Shown: positions 21,231 to 31,960 of the stretch, piece by piece
Layout of the letters: every line of letters starts with the position of its first letter
Numbering within the stretch: position 1 is the stretch's first letter
NCBI RefSeq assembly: GCF_019279795.1
Contig: NC_056743.1
Span: 627,101,487 to 627,165,486 of the forward strand
From: Protopterus annectens
Lineage: Eukaryota > Chordata > Ceratodontiformes > Protopteridae
Reading direction: 5' to 3'
Length of the DNA stretch: 64,000 nucleotides
Made by a program: the position numbers and the translations under genes
Notes under the pieces: generated by a model
The model's input: the letters and a program-made list of their open reading frames with translations, nothing else
Database searches by the model: none
What the model was told of the DNA's origin: nothing

Positions 21231-21351
21231 TTTGAAGCTGAGGGTGCAGAATCTGGTTCTCCTGCTGAGACAACAGGGAAGGTGTCGGAGGCAGGTGCCA
21301 TGGGGCCAACCGTGACACACTGCGCAAGCGGGGGTACCAGTGTTGGCGCGG

Positions 21352-23122
21352 CTAGTCTGGTGTAATCAAAATCATCCTTGGCTTGTCCTGTTTGATCTTT
21401 AGTAGTACTTTGGAGAGCAGAGCCAGAGAAAGGCATAAACTGATAGGTTTTTCCAGCTGAAGGACAGAGCATCCATTTTCCAAGCTTGTTTGTGGGGAAT
21501 CCTTGTGCAAAATTTGTCCCAATTGATAGTTCTGGGGGGAGGCAAACAGGTCTATATCTGGGCTCCCCATTTGCTTGTCAACATGCTGAAAATCCTTGGC
21601 TCCAGTTTCCACTCGTGGGTCCATGAGGTTTCTGCTTAGTCCGTCTGTCTGCCAGTGTATTTAGTTTTCCTGGCAGGAAATGAGCTTGTAGATTCACTTG
21701 GTAGCTCAAGGCTGTTTTCCACAATGCCATGGCTAGACTGCAGAGGGGGTAAGAATGTGCACCCCCCTGCTTATGTACCACAAAACAGTGGTGTTGTCCG
21801 TCTTTACCATTAGTTGTCCTGGAAGAATGTGATCCTTGAAGGCTATCAGAGCATTCTGTACAGCTAACATTTGTTTGATTGATTGATATGCAAGTGCATT
21901 TGACTTGGGCTCCAGTTTGCCCTGAATGCACTTCCCTGCCAGGTGAGCCCCCCCATGAATAAGCTTATGCGTTTGTTAGGGTTTGGGTGGCAGGGGGTAG
22001 CGTGAATGGTAGTCCCTTATTTTGGTGGCAGGCCTCTGCCCACCACAGGAACTCTAGGCGTAGGCAAGGTATGATAGGAATTATAGCTTCTAGATCCTGA
22101 GAATGTTGACACCATAGGCTTTTTAGATACCATTGTCATTTCCTCATATGCAGTCTTATATATGGAATTAGGCAAATGCAGGTGGCCATGAACCCCAAGG
22201 TTCACAGTATTTCCCCTTGCAGATAAGCAGGGTTTTTGTGGCCACTTGTTTGAAGTAGGTTGTCAGTTGAATCCGTTTCTCTGGCATGAGGAAAGCCATA
22301 TGGGAAGTTGCATTCAAGCTCGCTCCCAGGAATATAATTTGTTGACAGGGTACCATGTGTGATTTCTTTTCATTTATGGTGTACCCCAGACTAGTCAACA
22401 CTCTTTGTACAAAGGCCAGATGATTCAAAAGTATATCCTGGCTTTCTGCATGAATTAGACAATCATTCAGGTATGGGTATATTTGAATATTTCTTTGCTT
22501 GCAAAATGCAATGACTAGAGCTAGGCACTTTGTGAATACCCAAACCACAGTAGATAAGCCAAAGGGCAGTGCAGATAACTGATGATGCGTGTAGCCTGCT
22601 TTGAAGAGTAGGTATCTTCTGCAAGATTCCCTGATAGGGATGTGCAGGTATGCATCTTTTAAATGTAATGTTGCCAATCAAGAATCCTTGCCTAGCATAG
22701 GAAGCAACTGGTGAAGAGTCAGCAGCTTGAATTTTGGAATCACCAAAAAGGTGTTTAGAGTAGAAAGGTCCAGGACAGGACGCCATGAATTGTCTTTTCT
22801 GGGTACCAGGAAAAGTCTCAAATAGAAAACTTGTCCCTTTTCCTCTTCTGGTACCAAATGAATAGCCCCCATGTTTAAGAGAAAAAGTACTTGCTTTTGG
22901 GCCTCTGCCCACTGATTTGGGGGGTAGATCTGGCCACCCTCTTGGTGTTGGTAACGTGTGGAAGTGAAATCTGTATCCTTGGGACACTATATTTAAGACC
23001 CATTTGTCCTGGGTTAAGAGATTCCAGTTTTTGGCCTGCAGACCAATCTTTCTGCCTAAAGGAGCATTCAGTTGAGAAGTGCTTGAAAGTTTTAAACGCA
23101 AGTCATTGAGACAGTTTTCCAC
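21352..23122 (-). pseudogene. RT-RNase H polyprotein of D8 (multiple breaks)
   Basis: Fragments in order are the N terminus (22463-23122 frame, SQLNAPLGRKIG and WNLLTQDKWVLN), fingers with LFLVPRKDNSWRPVLDLS (22678-22872), and palm 22168-22677 with LPFGLSTVVWVFTKC (motif B altered from APRVF) and YLND in place of YLDD. RNase H 21578-21931 shows VVHKQGGAHSYPLC. The Asp-to-Asn change in the YxDD motif would by itself be expected to abolish polymerase activity. The start overlaps the gag stop at 23103 in the +1 frame. Confidence 0.85.
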
Positions 23123-24845
23123 AGGGGGGAGTCTTACTACTCCCTGATTTGGATGCGGAAGTCCCCCACTGCTTAGTCTTGTGCGTACCCTGTGAATGAA
23201 CTCTGGGGTTTCTGCTATGTCTGGGCTTGGATTGAGAAGACCTGGAAGGGGCCGGAAAGGACCAATTCTTAGAGGGCCAATGCCTACTAAATATTGGAGG
23301 CTGAACTTGTAAAAAATCTTTCACAGTATGCATAGATTTAGCTTTATCTTCCATCTTTTTAAGAACTTCCTCAGCTTTGTTGCCAAACAGGCGTTCCTGA
23401 TTTAAGGGAGCATCCAACAGTTTAGCTTTAACATGATCAGGCAAAGATTGCTCCTTAAGCCAAACATGCCTTCTGAGTGCAGACCCAGTGACAGCAGCCC
23501 TGCAAGAGTCTTCTAAAGAATCAAATCCACACTGCAAAGTATGTTTTCCAACCTGTTCAGCAGAATGCATTAAATCCTGTAATTCTTTATTTTCAGCAGT
23601 CAGGAATCAACATCATTTTCTGTTTAAGCAATCCAATAACATGTTGTTACTTTACATATGAAACTGACAGTTTAAGGCCCTAATGGCCAAGGTTGCAGAA
23701 GTGTAAACCTTCTTACCCCATCTATCCAGGGCCCTGGAGTCTCTATCAGAAGGGGTAGGAATTTTAGCAGTAGAAGCCTTAATGCCCTTGGGAACCTGTG
23801 AAATAGTCTCTGGAGCTGCAATAGGATTTTTAAAAAGGAACTTGTGAGAATCAAAGACCCTGTAATATCTATAAGGTTTTCTGGGAGCAGGAGGCAAAGA
23901 ATCAGGGGCCAAACTAGATTCCGAAAAGGCATCATCGACAATGTCTAGGACAGGAGATACAGCTAAAGGCCTATGCTGAGGTAGGAGTAAGAAATCCCTA
24001 AGCCTATTTTTTGAATCAGAAAAATTCTGGCTTTCCCAGTGAAAATGCTCCCTTAGTGTGTGCAAGTTTTCACCAAACGAAAAATCCTCTGGAGGGGAAG
24101 CAGAGAGAATAGAGCCCTCTGCATCAGAATCCTCGTAAGTAGATAAGGGTAAATCCAGATCATACAGATCATCAGAATAATCAGAATCCTAGTCAGAGGA
24201 GTCATAGACAAATTCAGTCCTAGGTCTCTTAGAAAGGGGGGGGGGGGTAGCTTCCCCTGATTAGAGTTATAAGATCTTCAGCCATTCTTATTTGTTTTTT
24301 TAGGCATAGAGGCCTGTGCATGCGGCCTGGGCGGTGGTTTCTTAGGCATGGTTCGAGGTTTAGGCCTTAAAGAAGATGGAGAAGTCGGTTTAATATGCAA
24401 GTCTGTAAGCCTGAATACACCCTCAGAAGCTGGTGCCTGCACAGCGGCTCCAGACCCATCCAAGGTACAGACATCCACAGAGTCCAGAGTTGAAGCATCT
24501 CGCGGCATACTGAACTCTGAATGGGTCTCAGTAGAGGCCTGCAAATCAGAAGTAGCGGGTATCAGAAGCTGCGAAAGCGCCTCACTGAGTACCGGCGAAC
24601 TGGCAAACTGGCTTAGGAGAAGCGTCGTCGGAAGCTTTGGACCTAGGTGGCCTGTCTCGGTCTTTATCTTTGCGTTTTTTTTCCAGAAAACTGGTAGTCG
24701 GATGGCTGCGTTGATTAAACAAGGCACAAAACCAACAGCAAGGTACGTCATTGTCAGGGCCAAGGCAAGTAATACAGTACAAATGAAAATCTTTGTGAGG
24801 CATTTGCTTTCCACAAAAAATGCAATTATTAACTTTTACTGACAT
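23103..24845 (-). pseudogene. gag-like ORF of D8 (frameshifted)
   Basis: The start region (24582-24845) is MSVKVNNC, then CIFC-x12-CITC-x4-N-x4-CWFC, in which the array His is changed to Asn. Middle parts show SEGVFRLTDLHIKP and PHAQASMPKK. Later parts (23652-24065) show LPPAPRKPYRYYRV and VYTSATLAIRALNCQFHM. The final part (23103-23570) shows HSAEQVGKHTLQCGFDSLE, DHVKAKLLDAPL and PPIFSRHWPSKNWSF. A 13-base G run at 24235-24247 marks one likely slippage site. Stops and frameshifts lie near 23600, 24150 and 24290. Confidence 0.83.
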
Positions 24846-24954
24846 CGGTAAGGAGCAAGAGTTTCCCCAACGGGGTACTTAGCTTTAGTTGAAGACTTCG
24901 GTTCTGAAACTCGAAAATGAAAATTTCAGGAGTTGGCCGACCGACACTTGTGAA

Positions 24955-25168
24955 AGTACAGTTTTGTACCTACCATAAATGTAGATGTTCAAGTGCTAAT
25001 ACAGCTGCAGTCATAACAGATGGGTTCTCCTGCCGTCAGGCGGGTCCTCGGTCGGCCGAATTCCAAAGTCTAGGTCCGGCGTCGGTTGTCGTCGCTTTCT
25101 TTCCTGACGTCAGTGCGACAGGGGTATATAAGACACAGCCGACGCCATTTTCTTCAGTCTTTCTTGCC
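24955..25168 (-). repeat. D9 3' inverted terminal repeat with edge
   Basis: Contains the perfect CRE palindrome TGACGTCA at 25105-25112 and TATATAAG 14 bp further on, then TTCAGTCTTTCTTGCC. Pairs with 30421-30599. Confidence 0.92.
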
Positions 25169-25197
25169 CCAGATGTCAGGTGCCCCCAGAAGGAAGG

Positions 25198-25200
<3 letters not shown>

Positions 25201-25263
<63 letters not shown>
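25201..25263. repeat. (TA)n microsatellite inside D9
   Basis: 63 bp of uninterrupted TA repeat between the left ITR and the ICR. D5 has no such tract at the same place (GGCAATACATAAATTTATG), so it expanded in D9. Confidence 0.97.
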
Positions 25264-25266
<3 letters not shown>

Positions 25267-25397
25267 CATGCATTGCAATATAATCAAAAACCAGTAGTTG
25301 CAAGCAAATACACCATAGAAGGATAACCCAGTCAAGTTGTAAGATGAGGAGTTAGCCACTAGGTCTGTACCCAGAGGGGAAGGAGGGAGGGAAACCT

Positions 25398-25495
25398 GGA
25401 CTGCAGCTGTATTAGCACTCTAACATCTACATTTATGGTAGGTACAAAACTGTACTATGTTCATCGTGCATACAGCTGCAGTCATAACAGATGGG
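25398..25495 (-). repeat. D9 internal complementary region
   Basis: Edge junction CTGTACTATGTTC with ATCGTGCATACAGCTGCAG on the right, exactly complementary to the D9 right edge ending at 30599. Confidence 0.93.
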
Positions 25496-26625
25496 TAGAA
25501 TCCCAAAGCTACGCACAGGGTGGTAGGCACTAGGTGGAACTGGGAGGAGCCAGAATGCCCTGCAACACAGCAGTGGCAAAGCCTGCTCTAGTTTTGGAGT
25601 AGCCAGAATGCCCTGCAACACAGCAGTGGCAAAGCCTGCTCTAGTTTTGGAGTATAAAGGTAGGTGGTAGTGTTTAGTGAAGGTATGCACAGAACTCCAA
25701 GTGGCTGCCTCCAAAATATCTTTGGTAGGGACTCCTCTGAGGAAGGCTGCGGAGGTAGCTGTGGCCCTTGTGGAGTGGGATCTGATGCCTGCAGGTACAG
25801 ATTTACCATGAAAGGAGTAACAAAACCGTATGCAGTGGCCTATCCATTTTGAAATTGTCTGTTTGGAAATTGGCTTCCCTTGAGCTCCTACAGCATAGGA
25901 CACAAAGTTGTTCTGATTTCCTGAAAGGCTTTGTTCTGTCCAAATAGTAACGTAGCTGTCTATGGATGTCTAAGGAATGTAGCAGCCTTTCCCTTTTGTT
26001 TTGAGGATTGGGGTAAAAGGTAGGTAAGTGTATGGCCTGATTTAAAGCTACCCTGGATACTACCTTAGGCATAAATGACGGGTTGGTTCAGAGGAAACCC
26101 TGTCCTGATGGAAGATGAGAAAGGGCTGCACAGCCATGAGGGCTTGTAGTTCCAAAACCCTACGAGCTGAGGTAATGGCCAGAAGGAAAGCTGTTTCCCA
26201 GGACAAATACTGCAAATCTGTTGAGGCAGCTGGTTCAAAGGGAGGCAATGTTAATTTTTCTAGAATGTAATTAAGATCCCAGGCTGGTATTGGTTGTTTC
26301 CTTGGAGGTCTTATATTCTTAGCCCCTCTGAGGAACTGTCTTAAAAGTGGACGGGAGAATAAGGGTGGATCAGTGTTGTATTCTGCAGAAATGGCTGAGG
26401 CATGGATTTTGATGGAGGAAAATGAAAGTCCACTGTTCAACAGCTCAGCTAGATACTGTAATATCTGAGGTAAATTCAGTTTTCTAGGATCCTGGCCTTT
26501 TTTCTCATTCCAAGCGCAAAACCGTTTCCATTTTGCGGAGTAAGCCTTTCTAGTAGATGGCCTTCTGGCCTCCAAAATGACATCCTGCACCTCCTTGGAG
26601 AGTAGGGTCTGTTGTGGTACTAAGG
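25433..26625 (-). pseudogene. Tyrosine recombinase of D9 (two frameshifts)
   Basis: The N-terminal and arginine-box part is continuous in frame from DVILEARRPSTRKAYSAKWK (about 26530-26590) through IKIHASAISAEYNTDPPLF and NIRPPRKQPIPAWDLN to TSARRVLELQAL near 26150-26180. A frameshift near 26075 leads to MPKVVSRVALNQAIHLP (25803-26072). A second near 25890 leads to the catalytic end (25433-25903) with RSHSTRATATSAAF, EAATWSSVHTF and KHYHLPLY. All R-H-R-Y residues are present. The C terminus is altered by a 53 bp tandem duplication. It is the least damaged YR after D2. Confidence 0.88.
25548..25653. repeat. 53 bp tandem duplication in the YR 3' end of D9
   Basis: 25548-25600 and 25601-25653 are identical, starting AGCCAGAATGCCCTGCAACA. 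D5 has the unit once. Because 53 is not a multiple of three, the YR frame runs past its normal stop and continues into the ICR. Confidence 0.97.
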
Positions 26626-28566
26626 AATTTTCCATGCAGCCAGATTGAGTGTTTTCAGCTGACTGTGAAGAGTTTTGTAGCTGTGCTGAGTCAGTAGAAG
26701 AGGCATTAGAGGTAGGGTCCAGGGAGGAGAATGTGTTAGGCTCCTCAGGAGTGGGTACCAGTGTTGTCTTGGCCAGTCTGGAGCAATCAGTATCATCTTC
26801 GGTCTGTCTGCTCTTGCTTTCAAGAGCACCTTGGGCAGAAGAGGCAAAGGTGGGAAGGCATAAACTGTCCGTGCTGCCCAACTGAAGGAAAGGCCGTCCA
26901 CTCTCCAGGCCTTTGGATGGAATGTCCTTGAGCAGAATTTTGTCAATTGATGATTCCTGTGGGAGGCAAAGAGATCTATGTCTGGCCTTCCCCACGCTTG
27001 GATTATCTTTGTAAACACTTGAGGATGCAACTTCCATTCGTGCGGGTCTGTCATATTTCTGCTTAGATTGTCTGCCAGCGTGTTTTCCAAACCTGGTAGG
27101 TACTGTGCTTGAAGTTCGATTTGCCATTCCAGAGCCAAGTTCCAAAGTGACATGGCCAGCCTGCACAGGGGGTATGAATGTGTTCCTCCTTGTTTATGTA
27201 CCACATTACTGTGGTGTTGTCTGTTCTCATCAATAATTGCCCTGGATGCAGGAGGTCCTTGAAAGCTGTAATTGCATTTATCACTGCTAGCATTTCCTTT
27301 TGATTGATGTGAAGGTGCTTTTCCTTTTGGGACCATTTGCCCTGAATGCACCTGTCTGTCATGTGTGCCCCCCAGGCGTAGTCTGAGGCGTCTGTTGTGA
27401 TGACTTAATTTGCTTGAGGCTTGCAGAATGGTAGACCTGTGTTTGTTTGGCATGCTTGGGCCCACCATAGAAATTCCTTTTGCAAACATGGGATTAGTGG
27501 TATTATTGTTTCCAAACTGTGGCTGTGTTGAGACCATAGGTTTTTAGGTACCATTGAAGTTTCCTCATATGCAACTTTGCACATGGGATTAGAAGAATGC
27601 AAGATGCCATGAAGCCCAGAGCCTGCAGGATTTTCCTTGCAGTTAGCCTGGTACAATTTGCTAGTATTTTGAAGTACTGAGTTAGTTGCCCCTGTTTTTC
27701 TGGCGTAAGATAGGCCATCTGGGTGTTTGTGTCCAAGTTGGCACCCAGGAAAATTATTTTCTGAGATGGTGTTAGCCTGGATTTCTCTTTGTTGACTGTG
27801 TATCCCAGAGAATTCAATAACCGTGTTACATAAGCCAGATGTTCCAGAACTATGTGCGCTTGCTGTCCGCTTGGATCAGGCAATCATCCAAATAAGGGTA
27901 AATTTGAATCCCTTGAAGTCTGCAGTAGGCAATTACTGATGCCAGGCATTTCGGGAATACTCTGGGCGCAGTAGATAAGCCAAAGGGCAATGCAGAGAAT
28001 TGATAGTGGATTGAACCTGCAAGAAATCTGAGGTATCTTCTGCAGTTTTGTCTGATTGGGACATGCAGGTATGCCTCCTTGAGGTCCAATGTTACCAGCC
28101 AAGACTCCTTGCCCAGCATGGGAAGAAGCTGCTGTAAGGTGAGCATCTTGAATTTTGGTACGAGTAGAAATGTGTTTAGGATGGATAAGTCCAAAATGGG
28201 TCTCCAATCGGTTCCCTTCCTTGGTACCAGGAATAGTCTGGAATAAAAACCTTGACCTTGTTCGTGAGTAGGTACCTCTTTAATAGCTTTCATGTCCATG
28301 AGCTTTGAAATTTGTATTTGAGCCTCTGCCCTTTGATTGTGTGGCAGGTTCGGCATGCCTCTCATTTTTGGAAGAGTGTGAAAATGAAATCTGTAGCCTC
28401 TGTTTATAATGTCCAGGATCCATTTGTCTGTTGTGATAATATGCCAATTTCTTGTAAATAATGCCAGCTTTCCTCCCAAGGGTGCTGCCAGCTGAGACTT
28501 GCTTGGCATGCAAAGGAGAAAGTCATTGGGTTTGTTTCCTGTATTGTTGTGCACCGTCTTCGCCAC
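26620..28566 (-). pseudogene. RT-RNase H polyprotein of D9 (frameshifted)
   Basis: 27850-28566 (238 codons) runs from WHIITTDKWILDII through LVPRKGTDWRPILDLS, TLDLKEAYLHVP, LPFGLSTAPRVF and YPYLDDCLIQ. It breaks after YLDD. 27503-27883 covers the thumb and connection (GYTVNKEKSRLTPSQ, ALGFMASCILLIP). RNase H is in 26620-27537, with RTDNTTVMWYINK and LADNLSR, and is interrupted near 27200 by a small deletion at the INKQGG block. The methylase-like DLFASHRNHQL, YAFPPLPLL and APDWPRQHWYP follow. The start lies in the +1 frame relative to gag, 41-43 nt upstream of the gag stop. Confidence 0.9.
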
Positions 28567-30295
28567 CTCTTGGTGCTGGAGTTTGCCATTGTCTGCCTCT
28601 ATATGATCCTTGAGATTGTCCTCTGCCCCTTGTGCGCCTGTATCTACCTCTTTGGGGCTTGTCCGTGGCTGGAAAGGACCAGTTTTTTGAAGGCCAATTT
28701 CTGCTAAAACGTGGTGGTTGTACCTGTAGAAAAGATTTGACAGTTTGCATAGATTTAGCTTTTTCTTCTATTTTCCGTAGTATCTCCTCAGCATTAGTGC
28801 CAAATAATACATCCTTTTGTAAAGGAGCATCTAATAGTTTAGCTTTAACATGATCAGGCAAGGTTTGTTCCCTAAGCCAGGCATGTCTACGAATGACAGA
28901 TCCTGTAACAGCAGCTCTACTTGAGGCCTCTAGAGCATCATAGCCACATTGTAAGGTGTGTTTACCCACTTGTTCTGCACTATGCATCATATCCTGCAAC
29001 TCCTTCAAATCTGGTTGTTCAGGTTGTGACATTTTATTCCTTAATTGTGATAACAGAAACTGCTGATATTTAAGCATATGGAACTGACAATTTAAGGCCC
29101 TCATGGCTAGGGTGGCCGAGGTATATACCTTTTTCCCCACCTTTCTAAGGATCTAGACTCTTTCGGAAGGTAATGGATTCTTAGCAGTAGAGGCCTTCAT
29201 TCCCTTGGGGCCTTGAGAAATGGTTTCAGGGTCAGCATTATGGCTTTTGTAAAGAAATTGGTGTGAGTTAGGAACTCTGTAGTACCTATCAGGCTTGACT
29301 GGGGCAGGAGTCAGGGAATCCGGATTAAGGCAAGCCTCCGAGTAAACATCATCAAGTATGTCCAAGACAGGAGGTATCGCCAGAGGTCTGTGCTGAGGTA
29401 GCAAAAGAAATTCCCTAAGTCTTTTCTTGGAATCTGAAAAATCTTGGCCTTCCCAATGGAAGTGTTCCCTCGAGGTATGCAAGGTTTCCCCGAAAGAAAA
29501 ATCCTCTGGGGGAGATGCAGAAGGAATGGAATGCTCTGCGTCAGAATCTTCAAAAGGGGAGTACGAGTGTTCCTCTTCATCAGAATGTTCTGAAATAATG
29601 GAGCCCTGGTCAGAAGAGGGAGAATCTTCCTCCACTCTGGGTCTCTTGTCCGGTTGGGAACCCCTGATAAGAGTAATTAAATCCTCAGCCATTTTGAGCA
29701 TCTGCTTTTTAGGCATGGGACCTGGAGATGGGCCCTGTGCAACAGGCCTCTTGGGATGCATGGCTGATTTGGACTTAAAGGCCTTTATGGAAAAGGAAGA
29801 TGAGGGTCTAAAGACACCATGGGTGGAAGTGGACCTGTCCACATTGAGAGGCTCAACACTCACAGTGGCTTCGGTAGCTGTAGTCAGGGTATGGGCCGAG
29901 GCACCTGCGGTCTCGGTTACAGAAGACACCGCCAGAGAAGTGTCATCGGTAGTCAGGGGCTGCGTAGGCACCTCGCTGAGAACCGGACCACGTGTAGCCA
30001 GTTTTGGCGTGGTGTCGGTGGAGACCGCGGACCTCGCGTGTCAGTCTTTGTCCTTGCGTTTTTTGGACAAACCGGTAGTCTGAGTCTCCGACGACATTTT
30101 ATAATCAAAAGCTTTACCAAAAAAGTGCTGGGCGAACTCCACCCGACACTTAATAGTGCGTTTATTGAAAGTAGCACAAAAGCGACAGCCCGAGACGTCG
30201 TGGTCTGGGCCTAAACAAGGCATACAGAGGGAATGGAAATCCTTATGCGGTATTTGCTTCCCACAAGAAATACAATTGTTAACTTTGTCTGACAT
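28523..30295 (-). pseudogene. gag-like ORF of D9 (nearly complete, few breaks)
   Basis: 30041-30295 starts MSDKVNNC with CISC-x12-CMPC-x4-H-x4-CRFC. 29153-29971 (272 codons) carries STHGVFRPSSSFSIKAF, MPKKQMLKMAEDLITLIR, SIPSASPPEDFSFGETLH and LTPAPVKPDRYYRVPNS. 28523-29140 (205 codons) carries GKKVYTSATLAMRALNCQFH, VIRRHAWLREQTLP, SRNWPSKNWSF and the Arg/Gly-rich PQRGRYRRTRGRGQSQG tail. Breaks lie near 29147 and between 29971 and 30041. The order is N-terminal Cys/His array, Ser/Thr-rich linker, conserved central domain and basic tail. Confidence 0.88.
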
Positions 30296-30420
30296 CAGTG
30301 TGAGGCAAGAAAGGTTTCCCCAACGGGGTACTTAGCTTTAAAGAAGACTTCGGTTTCCAAATTTTCATAATTTCAGGAGCTGGCCGACCGGCACTTGCGA
30401 ACTGCTTCGGGCACCGTGCA

Positions 30421-30599
30421 GCAAAAAAGACTGAAGAAAATGGCGTCGGCTGTGTCTTGTATACCCCTGTCGCACCGTCAGGAAAGAAAGCGACGACAAC
30501 ACACGCCGGACCTAGACTTTGGAATTCGGCCGACTGAGGACCCGCCTGACGGCAGGAGAACCCATCTGTTATGACTGCAGCTGTATGCACGATGAACAT
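30421..30599 (-). repeat. D9 5' inverted terminal repeat
   Basis: Pairs with 24955-25168. The CRE core is partly deleted here (CGCACCGTCAGGAAAG instead of CGCACTGACGTCAGG). On the minus strand the TATA-like box is GGGGTATACAAG. Confidence 0.9.
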
Positions 30600-30796
30600 C
30601 TGCTTCAGGCACCACACGGCAAGAAAGACTGATGTAATGGCGTCGGCTGCATGTTTTATAACCCCGACGACCTGATGTCACGGAAGTAGACAGTAACCGA
30701 CGCAGGGCCCAAGACTTTGTTAATCAGGCCGACTGATGGCTACTGCAAGCAGATCAACTAAATGTAATGACTGCAACAGTGAAACACGAAGAACAT
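30600..30796 (-). repeat. D8 5' inverted terminal repeat (after D9)
   Basis: Continues the D8 leader cut at 24954: CTGCTTCAGGCACCACACGGC, AAGAAAGACTG, a TATAA-like TTTTATAACCCC and CCTGATGTCACGG. It ends CACGAAGAACAT at 30796. Confidence 0.9.
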
Positions 30797-30954
30797 CAGA
30801 CAACCAACCAAACACCACCTTAACTACCAAAATAACCAACTGACCCGACCTTAGCCTAGACAAAGGCAAGGATCCCAACAGTAACAACCTGAAAAATGTA
30901 TCATATTCTGAAGATAAGGTCAGGGAGGAGGAGGGAGGGATGGTTGAAGACAAA

Positions 30955-31045
30955 TGCAGTAGAACTACTCAGATGGTACGTTATGGTGAGTACATAACGT
31001 CTTTATCTGATGTAGTTTACTTCATTTGCTCTTCAACCTGTGTGA
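30955..31045 (-). repeat. D7 internal complementary region (family B)
   Basis: ACTACTCAGATGGTACGTTA, TGGTGAGTACATAACG and TCTGATGTAGTTTACTTCAT are joined here. The first half complements the left edge (19491-19530) and the second the right edge (36745-36787). Confidence 0.83.
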
Positions 31046-31079
31046 CAGAGTCCCCAGCTACCTAGTTCTTGGGCGGCCC

Positions 31080-31960
31080 TCATGGAAGGATGTTCCGAAG
31101 CACCGCAGAGCCAAAGGATGCTCTACTCCTAGAGACAATGTCTAATTTGTAATGCAATATAAAGGTGTGAGATGAAGCCCAAGTAGCAGCTGAACAAATG
31201 TCATCCAAAGATACTCTAGACCAAAAGGCTACTGCTGTAACCATAGATGAGGTCGAATGAGCCTTCACTTTTCTTAGTAGAGATAGACCCCTCTCTGTGT
31301 GAAATCCAACGAGCAACTGTCACTCAGGCTGGTTTACCAAAGAAGGGCTTGGCATAAGACACAAAAAGGTAAGACTTGCGGAAAGGTTTGGTCCTGTGAA
31401 GGTAAAACCAATTGTCTATGTACATCAAGCAAATGCAATTTATATTACCCTTGTTTTGGTAGTTAGAAAAAAAAACTGGCAAGTTTACAGTCTGGTTAAT
31501 ATTGGCTTCCGAAGCTACCTTGGGAAGGAAAAGAAGGATTAGTGCGAAGCGACACCCTATCTTTATGGAAAATCATGTAGGGCACTTTGATTGTAAGAGC
31601 CTGAAGCTCCAACACTTTTTTGGCGGAGGTAATGGCGAACAGGAAGTCAGTTTCCCAGGTCAAAAATTTCAAATTTACTGAAGCCACAGGCTCAAAAGGG
31701 GGAGAAACTAACGCTTGCAACAACAGGGTAAGGTCCCACGGAGGAATAGGATCCTTTAAGGGTGGTCTAAGAAAAGCACCTTTAAAAAAGGTCTTGCACA
31801 GTTTAGAGGAAGCCAACGAAGACCTATTAATCCCCGCGTGAAAATTAGATATGGCTGCCAGTTGAACCTTAACAGAAGAACTGGGGGCCCTGTTGAAAAA
31901 TGCTAGCCAAAAAATGTAAAACTGCAGACAGCGGTGCCGTAAAAGGATCCAAGGACCGCT
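31080..31960 (-). pseudogene. Tyrosine recombinase of D7
   Basis: 31080-31316 has VKAHSTSSMVTAVAF (HSTR changed to HSTS, so the second catalytic Arg is lost), SAATWASSHTF and LHYKLDIVSRSRASFGSA, with the Tyr present. 31496-31816 has KGAFLRPPLKDPIPPWDLT, FEPVASVNLKFLTWETDF and TSAKKVLELQAL, where the usual Arg-Arg of SARRVSEL is Lys-Lys. Frame breaks lie near 31320-31495. It differs from the D1/D2/D5 group throughout and is inactive. Confidence 0.8.

Larger units (their letters stand above)
24955..30599 (-). mobile_element. Complete DIRS-like element D9, innermost of a five-level nest
   Basis: 5,645 bp, inserted in the 5' leader/ITR of D8. The flanks CCGACACTTGTGAA and CTGCTTCAGGCACC rejoin to the normal leader sequence, so the insertion is precise with no target duplication. 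The ICR at 25398-25495 predicts both edges exactly. Being innermost it is the youngest of this stack, yet its genes already carry frameshifts. Confidence 0.96.
19675..30796 (-). mobile_element. D8: DIRS-like element nested in D7 and split by D9
   Basis: Left edge AGTACAGTTGTGTACAC after flank CTAATAGGAA. The right edge is CACGAAGAACAT, then CAGACAACC. The ICR half ATGTTCTTCGTGTTTCC complements the right edge, proving that 30600-30796 belongs to the same element. Own sequence totals about 5.5 kb (19675-24954 plus 30600-30796). All genes carry frameshifts. Confidence 0.92.

Noticed and set aside
29427..30083. 218-codon plus-strand ORF
   Set aside because: Lies exactly antisense to the D9 gag. 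Similar plus-strand ORFs occur over other gag copies, so it is a composition shadow.
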